Source of the DNA: Sulfuriferula nivalis
GTDB lineage: Bacteria > Pseudomonadota > Gammaproteobacteria > Burkholderiales > Sulfuriferulaceae
Assembly: GCF_009937995.1 (NCBI RefSeq)
Contig: NZ_AP021881.1
Coordinates: forward strand, 1,984,001 to 2,048,000
Direction: 5' to 3'
DNA: 64,000 nt
The notes under the pieces were generated by a model, which did not search any database, was not told where the DNA came from, and worked only from the letters and a program-made list of their open reading frames with translations. How positions within the stretch are numbered: the stretch's first letter is position 1; every line of letters begins with the position of its first letter. Positions 46,891 through 56,905 of this stretch are shown in pieces. The position numbers and the translations under genes are program-made.

Positions 46891-48828
46891 TTATCCGCCG
46901 ATGGTCAATAATGTGGAAAACAGCTGGCTTGCAATTTGCATAACCTTGCCTGCTGCTTGATATGCCTGTTGATACTGAAGTAGGTTGCTGGCCTCTTCAT
47001 CTAAATTGACACCTGACAATGACTGTTGAGCCTGCGTCAAATTCGATAACGTCTGTGTTTCAGCATCGTTAGTTACTTTCAGTTCATTTGTTTTATTGCC
47101 AATAGTCGCAACTAATTGTGCAAAAACGTCCTGATAATTAGCCGTCCCACCAACCATCGTGTTGGTTGTTTGCAAAGCCCCTAGCAATACGGCATTTCGA
47201 TTATCTCCAACGCCACCGGTATTAGGACCCACAGTAAATGTGTCAGCATTAGCGGGTGCGCCACTAATCATCATACTGATACCACCAAAACTGATCGTCG
47301 CACCTGCGGTGTAAGGCACGGGAGCACCTGCCGCATAAGTAGTGCTGGTTCCATTATTTGTCACCGTCACAGCTTGAGTAGCAGGGAATCCAGTTAACTG
47401 ACCAGCAGCATAAGTCAAAGTTACTGGAGATGCCAATGGAGAGCCAAGATAACTCGCATCAATACTGCCCGCACTTATTTGGCCTGAGCCGGTATTAGAA
47501 GTGGGAGCTGCCGTTACGATAGGTGCAGCTGCTGCAAGCAATGATGGGTCGGTAATTTTAACCGCGAATGCCGAAGCACCATTTGCAGTTGGTCTTACCA
47601 GGAAATTATCACCGGTTGCAGGTACACCGGCAGTGTTGAAATCTACACCATCTACGGTTTGTGGGTTGGTAGTCAGTGGCGTCACTACACCATCAGACAA
47701 CCTCGTTACTTGATAGCCCGTTCCATTGTAGTTGACAGAATAATCACTGGTTGTAAGCGCTGACACATTACTAATAGTTGCAGTTACCGTAGCCGTCCCT
47801 GTATTGCCATTATTCGCGGCTACAGAGGGTGTACCTACAGCAAAAAAATCCGTCCCTGGATTACCATTTAAATCTTGGCCTAAACGATGTTGAGCATTAA
47901 ACGTAGTTGCTAACCCAATTGCTATCCTACCTAATGCATTCTCCGCAGGATCCAATGTCTGGCTACGAAAATCCAACAACCCACCCAAAGCACCACCTGA
48001 AAGGGCTGAACTACTCAGTATTGAGGTCGCACCATTAGCGTTATAAGCCACCATGGTCTGAGTAGGATCAGTTGGTGAAATTGCTGTGGTTAATTTAGAT
48101 GTAGTTGAACCAACAACGAGCGCTTGGCCATTGCCAATAAACACATTGTATTGACCATCCTGCTGCTTCACGACAGAAGCCTTAATTTGCTTACTCAAGT
48201 CCAAAACCAGCTGATCCCGTTGATCCATTAAATCATTCGGTGGCTGACCAGCAGAAGTCGCTCCTTGCGCCAAAACAATGGACTGATTGAGCTGCGCTAT
48301 CTGCGTTGCAAGCGAGTTGATCGTTCCAACACTGGTAGTAATCTGTGTATTAACTCCTTGGTTAATCTGATCAAGTTGCGAACTCATACTCTGGAAACTT
48401 GATGCCAGCGTACTCGCTGTTGAAATTGCAGTTTGACGAGCGGCAACAGAAGTTGGATTAGATGAAACGCCTTGTATACCATTAAAAAAGCTCTGCAGCG
48501 CTGGCGACAATCCTGAAGTGGAGTCCGACAGCATATTATCAATTTGAGATATTTGCGTGTAATAACTATCCAGCCCGCTTTGAGTTGTTTGCGATGCTCT
48601 GACTTGCGCAGCCTGAAAATCAGAGTAGATACGCTGAATATTACTAATATCAACACCACTGCCCACATAGCCATAGCCAAAATTTTGCGCAATAGCTGCA
48701 CCCTGTATAACCACTTGCCGGCTATAACCCGGCGTCGCCGCATTAGCGATATTATGCCCAGTTACGCTGATACCTACCTGAGCCGCAGCTAAAGCACTTT
48801 GCCCTATACTTAATATATTAGTAGCCAT
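46891..48828 (-). CDS. flgK: flagellar hook-associated protein FlgK (HAP1)
   Basis: A 645-residue protein. The N-terminal ILSIGQSALAAAQVGISVTGHNIANAATPGYSRQ region (cited by its ends: ILSIGQSAL, NIANAATPGYSRQ) and the C-terminal DEEASNLLQYQQAYQAAGKV are diagnostic. The middle (about 330-530) is a variable surface domain rich in Ala, Thr and Val. It is about 100 residues longer than E. coli FlgK, because of this middle. A good sigma-28 promoter lies 28 bp upstream of the ATG, so flgKL can be expressed apart from flgB-J as late genes. Confidence 0.96.
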   Translation of the reverse strand: MATNILSIGQSALAAAQVGISVTGHNIANAATPGYSRQVVIQGAAIAQNFGYGYVGSGVDISNIQRIYSDFQAAQVRASQTTQSGLDSYYTQISQIDNMLSDSTSGLSPALQSFFNGIQGVSSNPTSVAARQTAISTASTLASSFQSMSSQLDQINQGVNTQITTSVGTINSLATQIAQLNQSIVLAQGATSAGQPPNDLMDQRDQLVLDLSKQIKASVVKQQDGQYNVFIGNGQALVVGSTTSKLTTAISPTDPTQTMVAYNANGATSILSSSALSGGALGGLLDFRSQTLDPAENALGRIAIGLATTFNAQHRLGQDLNGNPGTDFFAVGTPSVAANNGNTGTATVTATISNVSALTTSDYSVNYNGTGYQVTRLSDGVVTPLTTNPQTVDGVDFNTAGVPATGDNFLVRPTANGASAFAVKITDPSLLAAAAPIVTAAPTSNTGSGQISAGSIDASYLGSPLASPVTLTYAAGQLTGFPATQAVTVTNNGTSTTYAAGAPVPYTAGATISFGGISMMISGAPANADTFTVGPNTGGVGDNRNAVLLGALQTTNTMVGGTANYQDVFAQLVATIGNKTNELKVTNDAETQTLSNLTQAQQSLSGVNLDEEASNLLQYQQAYQAAGKVMQIASQLFSTLLTIGG

Positions 48829-48856
48829 GATAGTTTACTCTTAGACGTTACTTAGA

Positions 48857-48883
48857 TTAGCGACATAGATATCTATAACTTTA
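48857..48883 (-). promoter_or_regulatory. sigma-28 (FliA) promoter of flgKL
   Basis: On the minus strand TAAAGTTA, 11 bp, GTCGCTAA. This matches the consensus TAAAGTTT-N11-GCCGATAA at 7 of 8 and 6 of 8 positions with exact spacing. It ends 28 bp before the flgK ATG. Confidence 0.8.
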
Positions 48884-48908
48884 ACTTTTATCACAACAAG
48901 CACCGCTA

Positions 48909-49760
48909 TCAAGCTAACGAAGAATTGATAATCTGTGTCAATTTATCTGCATAATGTGGATCGGTCGCATATCCAGCGCGCTGCAAACCTTGCGCGAAGC
49001 CCACAGCATCCTGACCACTGGCAATAACTTGTTGATATCTTGGATTGCTTTTTAACAAATGCGCATAATCACGGAACGAATCAGCATAACTGTCATATGC
49101 CCTGAATTTTTCCACACGGCGCTGTGCAACACCATCGACATATTCCGTTGTTACCGCATCTACGGTTTTACCCTGCCAGCCTGCTGTAGCTTTAATGCCA
49201 AACAGATTATGGCTAGTCGTTCCATCCGCATTATTAATTTCTTTGCGTCCCCAGCCACTCTCCAAGGCAGCTTGTCCCAGCATGAATTTTGCGGGTATGC
49301 CTGTGGTTTTACTAGCTTCCTCAGCATGCGCCTGCAACCGACTCTGAAATATTTGCGATTGACTGGACTGCCCTGCATTTGATTTGGGTATCACATCAGT
49401 CGGTGGCGTTGCTTGCAACGGTGTTTGTACTGTTGCGCCTGATGGCATGACAGGCGGTGTAAAATTGGATAACTGCCGCACTAGCACATCAGCCAAACCA
49501 ATACCCTTCGTTGCCAAATTCTGACTTAATTGCTGATCCAGCATTGATGTATACAGTCGGCTCTGATCATTATCAGTCATCCCATCCTGCGGTGTTGCTT
49601 CACGCATGCTTTTTAACATCATATTCATGAACACCGCTTCAAACTGCTTGGCAACGGCTTTAATTGCATCAGGCGAATTATCTTTTGCTGCGCGTTTTAG
49701 TGCCGCCAATCCTTGCGGATCAACGGAAAACTTATCTGTCATATCGGCCGCATTAATCAT
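48909..49760 (-). CDS. flgJ: flagellar rod assembly protein and muramidase FlgJ
   Basis: A 283-residue two-domain protein. The N-terminal rod-cap domain (about 25-105) has KQFEAVFMNMMLKSMREA. The C-terminal glucosaminidase-type domain (about 135-283) has KFMLGQAALESGWGRKEI with the catalytic Glu, and the LFGIKA and RYQQVIASG segments. It opens peptidoglycan for the rod in the periplasm. 7 bp after flgI... flgI lies just upstream on the minus strand. The fused muramidase is typical of beta- and gammaproteobacteria. Confidence 0.96.
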   Translation of the reverse strand: MINAADMTDKFSVDPQGLAALKRAAKDNSPDAIKAVAKQFEAVFMNMMLKSMREATPQDGMTDNDQSRLYTSMLDQQLSQNLATKGIGLADVLVRQLSNFTPPVMPSGATVQTPLQATPPTDVIPKSNAGQSSQSQIFQSRLQAHAEEASKTTGIPAKFMLGQAALESGWGRKEINNADGTTSHNLFGIKATAGWQGKTVDAVTTEYVDGVAQRRVEKFRAYDSYADSFRDYAHLLKSNPRYQQVIASGQDAVGFAQGLQRAGYATDPHYADKLTQIINSSLA

Positions 49761-49767
49761 CGCAACC

Positions 49768-50871
49768 TCAAATTATCTCAAGATCCGCATGCAAAGCACC
49801 TGCCGATTTCATCGCTTGCAATATAGCCAGCAAATCTTGCGGTGTAGTACCCATGGCATTTAACGCCTTAACCACATCCGCTAACTGGGCACCACCTTTT
49901 AGCATCATAACCTGACCTGGTTCACTTTTAATTTCAATATCTGGAGCTTGGGTGACGACTGTTTTACCTTTGGATAGTGGGGCTGGCTGGCTTACCTCTG
50001 GATTACTCTTAATAACAACTGAAAGATTACCATGCGACACCGCGCAAGGATCTAGCATGACAGCCTGACTCATCACCACAGAGCCTGTCCGCGCATTCAT
50101 AACCACCTTGGCCACACCAGGAGCAGGCGTCACATTAAGCGCCTCTAATGCACCAATAAATGCAACGCGTTGATTGCTCCCCAGCGGGGTACGCACTTGA
50201 ATGACTCGGCTATCCAATGCTGCCGCAGTATCTGTACCAAAGCGCTGATTAATTGCGTTAACAAGCAAACTTGCTGTCGCAAAATCGGCCTGTTTTAATT
50301 CCAAACTAATCACATTATCCTGCCCAAGCGAGTTCAATACTGCCCGCTCTACGGTTGCGCCATTAGGAATCAAACCCACATCCAAATGATTTACCTGTGC
50401 CTTTGCCCCCCCTACTGCAGCACCGGCCCCACTCACCAGTACATTACCCTGCGCCATTGCGTACACTTGCCCGTCTGCACCCTTTAACGGCGTCATTAAC
50501 AGAGTACCACCACGTAAACTTTTAGCATTACCCATAGATGAAACGGTGATATCAACTGTCTGTCCCGGTTGTGCAAACGCAGGCAAGGACGACGTCACCA
50601 TGACCGCAGCCACGTTTTTTAATTGCAAAGTGGTACCCGTAGGCAAATTTACGCCCATACCACGCAACATGCTTTCCACGCTTTGCACAGTAAAAGGGGT
50701 TTGCGTCGTTTGATCACCACTGCCGTCTAAACCCACAACCAAACCATAACCTAGCAATTGGTTTTGTCGTACACCGCCTATATTAGCCAGATCCTTAACC
50801 GAAACTGCCTGAGCTATACCTGATATCAAAGCCAGACACGCAATCAGCAGCCGAGATTTCCAATTTTTCAT
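49768..50871 (-). CDS. flgI: flagellar P-ring protein FlgI
   Basis: About 367 residues with a Sec signal peptide (LLIACLALISGIAQA). Mature motifs include VRQNQLLGYGLVVGLDGSGD (about 35-54) and the PFTVQSVESMLRGMGV region. GGTLLMTPLKGADGQVYA is typical. It forms the periplasmic P ring. The ATG at 50871 has GGGAGGG upstream; the longer frame from 50904 is not favoured. In the operon between flgH and flgJ. Confidence 0.97.
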   Translation of the reverse strand: MKNWKSRLLIACLALISGIAQAVSVKDLANIGGVRQNQLLGYGLVVGLDGSGDQTTQTPFTVQSVESMLRGMGVNLPTGTTLQLKNVAAVMVTSSLPAFAQPGQTVDITVSSMGNAKSLRGGTLLMTPLKGADGQVYAMAQGNVLVSGAGAAVGGAKAQVNHLDVGLIPNGATVERAVLNSLGQDNVISLELKQADFATASLLVNAINQRFGTDTAAALDSRVIQVRTPLGSNQRVAFIGALEALNVTPAPGVAKVVMNARTGSVVMSQAVMLDPCAVSHGNLSVVIKSNPEVSQPAPLSKGKTVVTQAPDIEIKSEPGQVMMLKGGAQLADVVKALNAMGTTPQDLLAILQAMKSAGALHADLEII

Positions 50872-50887
50872 ATTCAATCCCTCCCGC

Positions 50888-51550
50888 TTAAAAAGGCAGC
50901 ACACTCAAGAAGAACCTCGACATAGCCGCCATAACGGCCGCTGCATCAATTCGACTATTTGTGCGATATTCTATGCGCGCATCAGCAACCTGTGTAGAAG
51001 ACACTACGTTACCAGCCTGTATTGCATCGGGACTAACCACACCTGAGAAACGTATATATTCAACACCTTTATCCAAAGAAATCTGCTTTTCCCCACTCAC
51101 TACCAAGTTACCGTTAGATTGAACATCGACAACCGTTACTGTAATAGTGCTAGTGAAATTATTAGTTGAAGATAAAGCGTCTGAATCGGCATCTTTACCC
51201 GATGTCGTTGCGCTTACACCCAAGCCTTGCAATGTTTTGAATGGCAATCCCACGATACTCGGAATGGTCGCACTCATACTCCCAGACTTGCTACCCGAAC
51301 TTGACGCTGCTTTACCCGCACTGGTTTTCTCTGCGATAGCAATTGTTATCACATCCCCAATCAAACGTGCTCTTCTGTCTTCAAACAAGGGACGGTAATT
51401 ATTTGCCTGATAAATGGAACCATTATTTGCGCTCGTCGATACAGGCGCAATTGGCTTAGCTGTTAGTGGCTCTTTCACTATGGTACCTGGCACAGTGCCG
51501 CATCCGGCCAGCACAGTAAGCATCATCCCAAGTAGTAACCAAGTTTTCAT
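50888..51550 (-). CDS. flgH: flagellar L-ring lipoprotein FlgH
   Basis: About 220 residues. The start at 51550 gives a lipoprotein signal with lipobox LAGC (about residue 17). SIYQANNYRPLFEDRRARLIGDVITI (cited by parts: SIYQANNYRPLFED, RARLIGDVITI) and GNLVVSGEKQI are conserved in FlgH. The final residues (MSRFFLSVLPF) are typical. It makes the outer-membrane L ring. 16 bp before flgI. Confidence 0.96.
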   Translation of the reverse strand: MKTWLLLGMMLTVLAGCGTVPGTIVKEPLTAKPIAPVSTSANNGSIYQANNYRPLFEDRRARLIGDVITIAIAEKTSAGKAASSSGSKSGSMSATIPSIVGLPFKTLQGLGVSATTSGKDADSDALSSTNNFTSTITVTVVDVQSNGNLVVSGEKQISLDKGVEYIRFSGVVSPDAIQAGNVVSSTQVADARIEYRTNSRIDAAAVMAAMSRFFLSVLPF

Positions 51551-51569
51551 GATTATTCTCAAAGCACTA

Positions 51570-52352
51570 TTACATCTGTGTAAGTTTTTGCAACATTTGG
51601 TCAGAAGTCGTAATAGCCTTACTGTTAATCTCGTAAGCACGTTGTGTCGCTATCATATTGACCAGTTCTTCTGCCACGTTGACGTTAGATGTTTCTACAT
51701 ATCCTTGATTCAAGGCACCCGCACCATTCGTTCCAGGCGTATTGGTATTTGGACTACCTGAAGCACCTGTTTCCACGTAAAGATTTTCACCTTTACTTTC
51801 CAAACCAGCATTATTAATAAAGGTAGCTAATTGCAAAGATCCAACCTGCACTGCTGCCGTAACTCCTGGTTGAGTGACTGAAACTGTACCATCAGTGCCT
51901 ATGGTCAAACTTTGCGCATTTGCAGGGATCGTAATCGCTGGCTGGATAACGTAACCACTTGAGGTTACCAGCTGACCCTGATTATCTACCTGCATGGAAC
52001 CATCACGCGTATATGCCGTAGTGCCATCTGGCAACAATACCTGAAAGAATCCTGATCCTTGTATTGCTACGTCCTTGTCATTTCCTGTTTGCTGTAAATT
52101 ACCTTGGGTAAAAATACGCTCAGTTGCCACAGGACGTACCCCTGTACCTACCTGCAGGCCAGAAGGGTATTGAGTTTGCTGTGAAGATTGCGCACCTGGC
52201 TGACGCAGAGTTTGATACAACAAATCTTCGAATACGGCACGTGAACGCTTGAAACCATTGGTACTGACGTTAGCCAGGTTATTCGCGATCACATCCATTT
52301 GCGTTTGTTGCGCATCCAGACCAGTTCTAGCAATCCATAATGAACGTATCAT
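51570..52352 (-). CDS. flgG: flagellar distal rod protein FlgG
   Basis: A 260-residue rod protein. [33 protein letters not shown] (cited by parts: [23 protein letters not shown]) and the C-terminal [20 protein letters not shown] are the FlgG signatures, plus [18 protein letters not shown]. It forms the distal rod. Start with a GTAGGAGAAC site at the correct distance. Confidence 0.97.
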   Translation of the reverse strand: MIRSLWIARTGLDAQQTQMDVIANNLANVSTNGFKRSRAVFEDLLYQTLRQPGAQSSQQTQYPSGLQVGTGVRPVATERIFTQGNLQQTGNDKDVAIQGSGFFQVLLPDGTTAYTRDGSMQVDNQGQLVTSSGYVIQPAITIPANAQSLTIGTDGTVSVTQPGVTAAVQVGSLQLATFINNAGLESKGENLYVETGASGSPNTNTPGTNGAGALNQGYVETSNVNVAEELVNMIATQRAYEINSKAITTSDQMLQKLTQM

Positions 52353-52460
52353 CTCGTTCTCCTACAGGAATTAAAAGGGTCGCCCATATCTAACATCATA
52401 TCTAAGTCAGGGTTTACTCACATTGAGCGACTTGTATAGTTAATTATGTATCTATCTGTG

Positions 52461-53201
52461 CTAAGTTAAAGTGAGGATCTGACTGGCTTTACTGGAGTTA
52501 TTCTCAGCATTGGTCAGTAATTTCATTTGCATTTCAAATTGCCGTCCCAAACTAATCATGTCCACCATCGCCGATACCACACTGACATTACTGCCTTCTA
52601 CAGAACCATCCACTACACTGACATTGGCATCCGCATCAAATGGCTTACCATCCTTACTACGAAACAAACCATCATCACCGCGCACCATATCTGTCTCAGC
52701 AGGGTTCACCAATTTAATTCGCCCCAGCACATTCACCGAAGTCGCCGCACCCGCTTTGGGTATGGTTGAAACCGTACCGTCCTTGGAAATAGTAATGGTT
52801 TCATCAGGTGGGATAGTGATAGGCCCAGACTCTCCCATCACATTCATACCCTTCTCGGTTTGCAACAATCCATTTTCATTAATCTTCAAACTGCCGTCAC
52901 GAGTGTAGCCTTCTGTGCCATTGCCCACATCAACTGCGATCCACCCCTTACCTTGCACTGCTACATCCAGATCACGCCCAGTTTGCTGTATGGGGCCAGG
53001 AGTAAAGTCTGTCCCCACGGTTGAGTCCACCACAAAAGTGCGTGTCGGCAAGCCACTACTTAATATTGGAACTGCGCGAAACGAGTCCAATTGGGCACGA
53101 AAACCATTAGTCATAGCATTAGCCAAGTTATTCGAAACCGTGCTTTGCTGCTCTATGACATGCTTTGCACCTGTCATCGCGGTATAAATCAGCCTATCCA
53201 T
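52461..53201 (-). CDS. flgF: flagellar proximal rod protein FlgF
   Basis: A 246-residue rod protein. The N-terminus has YTAMTGAKHVIEQQS and NNLANAMTNGFRAQ; GWIAVDVGNGTEGYTRDG is the middle signature and VSVVSAMVDMISLGRQFEMQ the C-terminal one. It forms the proximal rod. After its stop there is a 108-bp gap before flgG, the largest gap in the flgB-J series, with no clear promoter or terminator seen. Confidence 0.96.
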   Translation of the reverse strand: MDRLIYTAMTGAKHVIEQQSTVSNNLANAMTNGFRAQLDSFRAVPILSSGLPTRTFVVDSTVGTDFTPGPIQQTGRDLDVAVQGKGWIAVDVGNGTEGYTRDGSLKINENGLLQTEKGMNVMGESGPITIPPDETITISKDGTVSTIPKAGAATSVNVLGRIKLVNPAETDMVRGDDGLFRSKDGKPFDADANVSVVDGSVEGSNVSVVSAMVDMISLGRQFEMQMKLLTNAENNSSKASQILTLT

Positions 53202-53227
53202 GACTTGCCCCCCTTATCGCAGTATCA

Positions 53228-54448
53228 TCAACGCAAATTCACCAACGTTTGCATCACCTGATCTTCAGTTTTGATGGTTTGTGCATTCGCCTGATAATTT
53301 CGTTGCGCTGTAATCATGTTGACCAATTCTGCTGTCAAATCCACGTTGGAGTCTTCGGTAGCTGAAGATTGCAACACGCCTAACGGGCCTGAGCCTGGCG
53401 AACCCACCAATGGAGTTCCAGAAGCCGCCGTTTCTGCCCAAGTATTATTTCCCAATGGTTGCAAACCGTTAGGATCAGCAAAATTAGCCAACACCACTTG
53501 CCCCAAAGTGGCAGATTGACCGTTGGTATAACGCCCCGTTATTACGCCATCACTACCAGTATTGAAACCAGTTAACTTTCCCGAGGTATAACCATCTTGG
53601 GTCAGTGCGTTCACACTAAATGTGGAACCAAATTGTGTTGTGCCGGTGTAATCCACACTCACCGACAAAGGCGTTGCTGCGCCAGTAGTTACTGGAACTG
53701 CAACACTGAATGGTGATCCGCTTGACAATGCACCAGCGCTGTCAAATGCAAGCGTCCCCTGCACAGTAGGCGCACCTATTGCTGTTCCGTCAGCTGATGC
53801 ATACACATCCCAAGTATTAGATGCCGTTTTAACGTAGAAAGTCTGCAATATATGAGAGTTACCTAAACTGTCATACACTGAAACCGAAGTGGCCTGATTA
53901 TAAGTGGTTGGATCTGCAATATTGAAAGGTGTGGTTGTTGGAACGGCCTCGCCAGAATTCAAGTTTAGTACAGCCCCCACTTTGGAAGTAATTTTAGGTG
54001 GAAGATCTGCAGTACTTATAGATATATCAGTGGGCGCACCTGTAGACAACACCCCACTTGAATTTGCTGTATAACCCGTCACATGCAAACCATCTGAATT
54101 GGTTATAAAACCATTCTTATCCAATTGAAATTGGCCATTCCGCGAATAACTGATAGTGCCGTTATTACTGAGACGGAAAAAACCACCTCCATTAATCGCA
54201 ATATCCAGTGGATTATTAGACGAAGTGATATTTCCTTGAGTAAATTGCTGGGCGACATTCGTAACCTTAGTTCCTATCCCTACCTGCAATGACGAACCTG
54301 CACCAGTCAAGGAGCTGGCGTAAACGTCGGCAAATTGCGCCTGAGATTGTTTAAAACCTACCGTGCTTGAGTTAGCCACGTTGTTACCGATAACTTCTAA
54401 ATCTTTAGAAGCCGCATTTAATCCACTCAGTCCTTGTTGGAATCCCAT
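53228..54448 (-). CDS. flgE: flagellar hook protein FlgE
   Basis: A 406-residue protein. It begins MGFQQGLSGLNAASKDLEVIG with NNVANSSTVGFKQS; GNNTWAETAASGTP and the C-terminal NVDLTAELVNMITAQRNYQA are conserved. The middle is a hook-specific Thr/Ser/Gly-rich beta domain. It forms the hook. 26 bp before flgF, 15 bp after flgD. Confidence 0.97.
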   Translation of the reverse strand: MGFQQGLSGLNAASKDLEVIGNNVANSSTVGFKQSQAQFADVYASSLTGAGSSLQVGIGTKVTNVAQQFTQGNITSSNNPLDIAINGGGFFRLSNNGTISYSRNGQFQLDKNGFITNSDGLHVTGYTANSSGVLSTGAPTDISISTADLPPKITSKVGAVLNLNSGEAVPTTTPFNIADPTTYNQATSVSVYDSLGNSHILQTFYVKTASNTWDVYASADGTAIGAPTVQGTLAFDSAGALSSGSPFSVAVPVTTGAATPLSVSVDYTGTTQFGSTFSVNALTQDGYTSGKLTGFNTGSDGVITGRYTNGQSATLGQVVLANFADPNGLQPLGNNTWAETAASGTPLVGSPGSGPLGVLQSSATEDSNVDLTAELVNMITAQRNYQANAQTIKTEDQVMQTLVNLR

Positions 54449-54463
54449 TTTAAGCTCCTTTGA

Positions 54464-55129
54464 TTATAGAATTTGAAGTACATCTGACATATTGACCTCA
54501 CCTAACCCCGGCACAGTCAACTTAATCCCTTGCGCATTGCTGGCAACACTTGCCACCTGTCCATATGACAAAGTCTGTGCATTCAAAGCCTGAGAACCTT
54601 GCAACGCAGTTACTCTGAAGCTATAGGCACCATCCGCCGCCTTCGCACCACTATCCGTCGTGCCATCCCACTGCAAAGGTATCAGCCCCGCCTGCTGCGC
54701 ACCGAGATCAAAACTATGAACTGGTTGCCCATTAGCATCTAACACAGTGACATTGACACTGCTGGCATTGCTTGGCAGATCGACACCAAATAAGGCACTG
54801 CCATTACTCAAACTCATACTGGAACCGTTTACCATTACGCCATGACCGATCATGCTGGCAGCTTGCAACGTTTGTGAGGATTGAAAGCTACTTATCATCG
54901 ATTGCAAAGTTGTATTCACTTGTTGAATACCTGAGACCGTTGACAACTGCGCTAATTGGCTAGTCATCTGTGAATTATCCATAGGATTTAATGGATCCTG
55001 ATTCTGCATTTGCGTCACTAGCAACTTCATAAACTGATCTTGCGCTGCCGTAGCCGCACTTGTCGTAGTGGTTTGGCTAGGATTCATTGCGGCCAATAAA
55101 CTAGAAGAAACGGTATTAGTTGTACTCAT
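54464..55129 (-). CDS. flgD: flagellar hook-cap scaffold protein FlgD
   Basis: A 221-residue protein. DQFMKLLVTQMQNQDPLNPMDN (cited by parts: DQFMKLLVTQ, QNQDPLNPMDN, about residues 31-52) is the FlgD signature, followed by SQMTSQLAQLSTVSGIQQVN. The C-terminal part has a FlgD tudor/Ig-like domain (PLQWDGTTDSG). It caps the growing hook and is removed later. Confidence 0.96.
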   Translation of the reverse strand: MSTTNTVSSSLLAAMNPSQTTTTSAATAAQDQFMKLLVTQMQNQDPLNPMDNSQMTSQLAQLSTVSGIQQVNTTLQSMISSFQSSQTLQAASMIGHGVMVNGSSMSLSNGSALFGVDLPSNASSVNVTVLDANGQPVHSFDLGAQQAGLIPLQWDGTTDSGAKAADGAYSFRVTALQGSQALNAQTLSYGQVASVASNAQGIKLTVPGLGEVNMSDVLQIL

Positions 55130-55143
55130 GGTGAACTCCTAAA

Positions 55144-55548
55144 TTACTGACCGATAGTCAGAGTTTTTTGTAACATGGATTTAGCCGCATTCATGGTATC
55201 CACATTGGTTTGATAAGAACGCGAGGCTGAAATCATGTTAACCATTTCTTCCACTACGTTTACATTAGGCATAGTGACGTAGCCTTTTTCATCAGCCAGC
55301 GGACTTTTAGGGTCATACATCATTCGCGGTGGCGATTTATCTTCAACCACTTGCGTCACTCTAACGCCAGTCGCCTCAGCGCCATTCACAGGCACAGCGG
55401 AAAAAACCACCTGCTTGGCTTTATAAACTTGTCCGGTTGAACTGGTTGCACTATCGGCATTTGCCAAATTACTTGCCACCACGTTGAGACGCTGAGATTG
55501 CGCACTCATGGCTGATCCTGCAACATTAAAAACGCTAAATAATGACAT
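55144..55548 (-). CDS. flgC: flagellar proximal rod protein FlgC
   Basis: A 134-residue rod protein. [27 protein letters not shown] (cited by parts: [21 protein letters not shown]) and the C-terminal [19 protein letters not shown] are diagnostic. [14 protein letters not shown] is another conserved block. It forms the proximal rod with FlgB and FlgF. Five bp after flgB. Confidence 0.97.
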   Translation of the reverse strand: MSLFSVFNVAGSAMSAQSQRLNVVASNLANADSATSSTGQVYKAKQVVFSAVPVNGAEATGVRVTQVVEDKSPPRMMYDPKSPLADEKGYVTMPNVNVVEEMVNMISASRSYQTNVDTMNAAKSMLQKTLTIGQ

Positions 55549-55553
55549 GATGA

Positions 55554-55964
55554 TTACCCCTGCTGTAACGCTGCTAACATATCTTTTATTTGACCAGTCA
55601 CAATAGTCAAACTCGCTTCATAGCGCAGCGCATTATCGGTAAACTGATTGCGCTCCACATCCATATCCACCGTGTTACCATCCACACTACCCTGACGAAT
55701 AGCGCGATATTGCAATGGTACTCCGCCGATAGTTTGGCTACTGCCAGCTGAAAAATGCGCAGAATTAGTTGCGCTTAACTCGGATGCGCCAGAATTGGCA
55801 GGCGCTAATGCATGTTGCATAGCCTGCGCAAAATCAAAATCACGCGCCTTATAGTTAGGCGTATCAGCATTGGCAATGTTAGAAGCCAATACTTGCTGAC
55901 GCTGTTCTCTCAGCCTTAATGCAACTTCGTGAAATTGCATATTGTTGTCAAATTTACCTATCAT
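55554..55964 (-). CDS. flgB: flagellar proximal rod protein FlgB
   Basis: About 136 residues from the ATG at 55964, preceded by [32 protein letters not shown] (cited by parts: [25 protein letters not shown]) and [21 protein letters not shown] are the FlgB signatures. An open frame extends to 56024 but overlaps the promoter area. First gene of the minus-strand flg operon, divergent from flgA. Confidence 0.96.
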   Translation of the reverse strand: MIGKFDNNMQFHEVALRLREQRQQVLASNIANADTPNYKARDFDFAQAMQHALAPANSGASELSATNSAHFSAGSSQTIGGVPLQYRAIRQGSVDGNTVDMDVERNQFTDNALRYEASLTIVTGQIKDMLAALQQG

Positions 55965-56125
55965 GTTGTTCTCCATAGTCACGATGGCACATATATATTG
56001 ATTTAATGATAGCGCTTCCATCAAAATGCAAAGGTATAAATAAGCCCCTATTACAGGTGCTATTCTTCGCTTTAGGAAAAACGTATCAACTTATGATAGA
56101 GTCAGAAAAAGGGAGCACGCTGCTA

Positions 56126-56806
56126 ATGAGGTTACTGATAATTCTACTTTTACTCCCAACACTGAGCTGGGCAGAGCCTGCACGGCAGGACAGCAATAGT
56201 ATTTTGAACACGGTTACTCAGTTTTTACAGACGCAGTCAGTGGGACTGCCTGGCAAAGTCAAAATCACTCTTGGAAAAATTGACGACAGGCTCAATCTTG
56301 CTCCGTGTAGCAATCTGGAAGCATTCATGCCATATGGCAGCCGTATCTGGGGCAAGACCACTGTCGGCGTTCGTTGTAGCGTCCCAAGCACTTGGACGCT
56401 GTTTGTCCAGGCTGATGTTCGTGTCACAGGAAATTATGTAATCAGTGCTGCGCCATTAGCACGCGGACAGATGCTAAGTGATGAACAACTCAGCATAGCC
56501 GTTGGTGATTTGACTAAACTACCCAATGGGGTCATCACCAGCAAAGATCAGGCCACTGGTAAAATCATGACCATTTCCATACCTGCTGGGACACCTTTAC
56601 GGTCTGATGCAGTGCAAACCCTGGCAGCGATTAAACAGGGACAGAATGTACGTATCATTACAACTGGAAATGGATTTGAAGTAAGTACAGAGGGGCACGC
56701 ATTGAACAATGCAAACGCTGGACAACCTGTACAAATAAGATTAATTAATGGACAAGTAATAACTGGCATAGCTAAACCAGATGGCAGTGCAGAAATATCA
56801 AATTAA
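56126..56806 (+). CDS. flgA: flagellar P-ring assembly chaperone FlgA
   Basis: About 226 residues with a signal peptide (LLIILLLLPTLSWA-E). The SAF-like domain has RLNLAPCSNLEAFMPYGSR and GKTTVGVRCS, then VVxS-like ISAAPLARGQMLSDEQL; AGQPVQIRLINGQVITGIA is near the C-terminus. It aids P-ring assembly in the periplasm. GGGAG precedes the ATG by about 11 bp; an ATG at 56093 is another candidate. It is divergent from flgB. Confidence 0.93.
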   Translation: MRLLIILLLLPTLSWAEPARQDSNSILNTVTQFLQTQSVGLPGKVKITLGKIDDRLNLAPCSNLEAFMPYGSRIWGKTTVGVRCSVPSTWTLFVQADVRVTGNYVISAAPLARGQMLSDEQLSIAVGDLTKLPNGVITSKDQATGKIMTISIPAGTPLRSDAVQTLAAIKQGQNVRIITTGNGFEVSTEGHALNNANAGQPVQIRLINGQVITGIAKPDGSAEISN

Positions 56807-56868
56807 GGTATTTTCTGACATCAAAAAGGTTCGTTATTATTTTATTTATTTATTTTGCTAAATTCAGT

Positions 56869-56895
56869 TAAAGTTTATTGAGAACCTGCCGACAA
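56869..56895 (+). promoter_or_regulatory. sigma-28 (FliA) promoter of flgM
   Basis: TAAAGTTT, 11 bp, GCCGACAA: the -35 half matches the enteric sigma-28 consensus exactly and the -10 half at 7 of 8. It lies 48 bp before the flgM ATG, and an A/T-rich tract (about 56832-56858) is just upstream. This gives the classic feedback loop in which FliA drives its own anti-sigma factor. Confidence 0.9.
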
Positions 56896-56905
56896 TCCAT
56901 ATGTA

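Noticed and set aside
52353-52460. Possible internal promoter in the flgF-flgG gap
   Set aside because: No sigma-28 match and no well-spaced sigma-70 boxes found on the minus strand.
55985-56003. TGGCAC sequence before flgA, as a possible sigma-54 site
   Set aside because: The second half is TTGA at the wrong distance; GG to GC spacing is not 10 and no GC occurs there.
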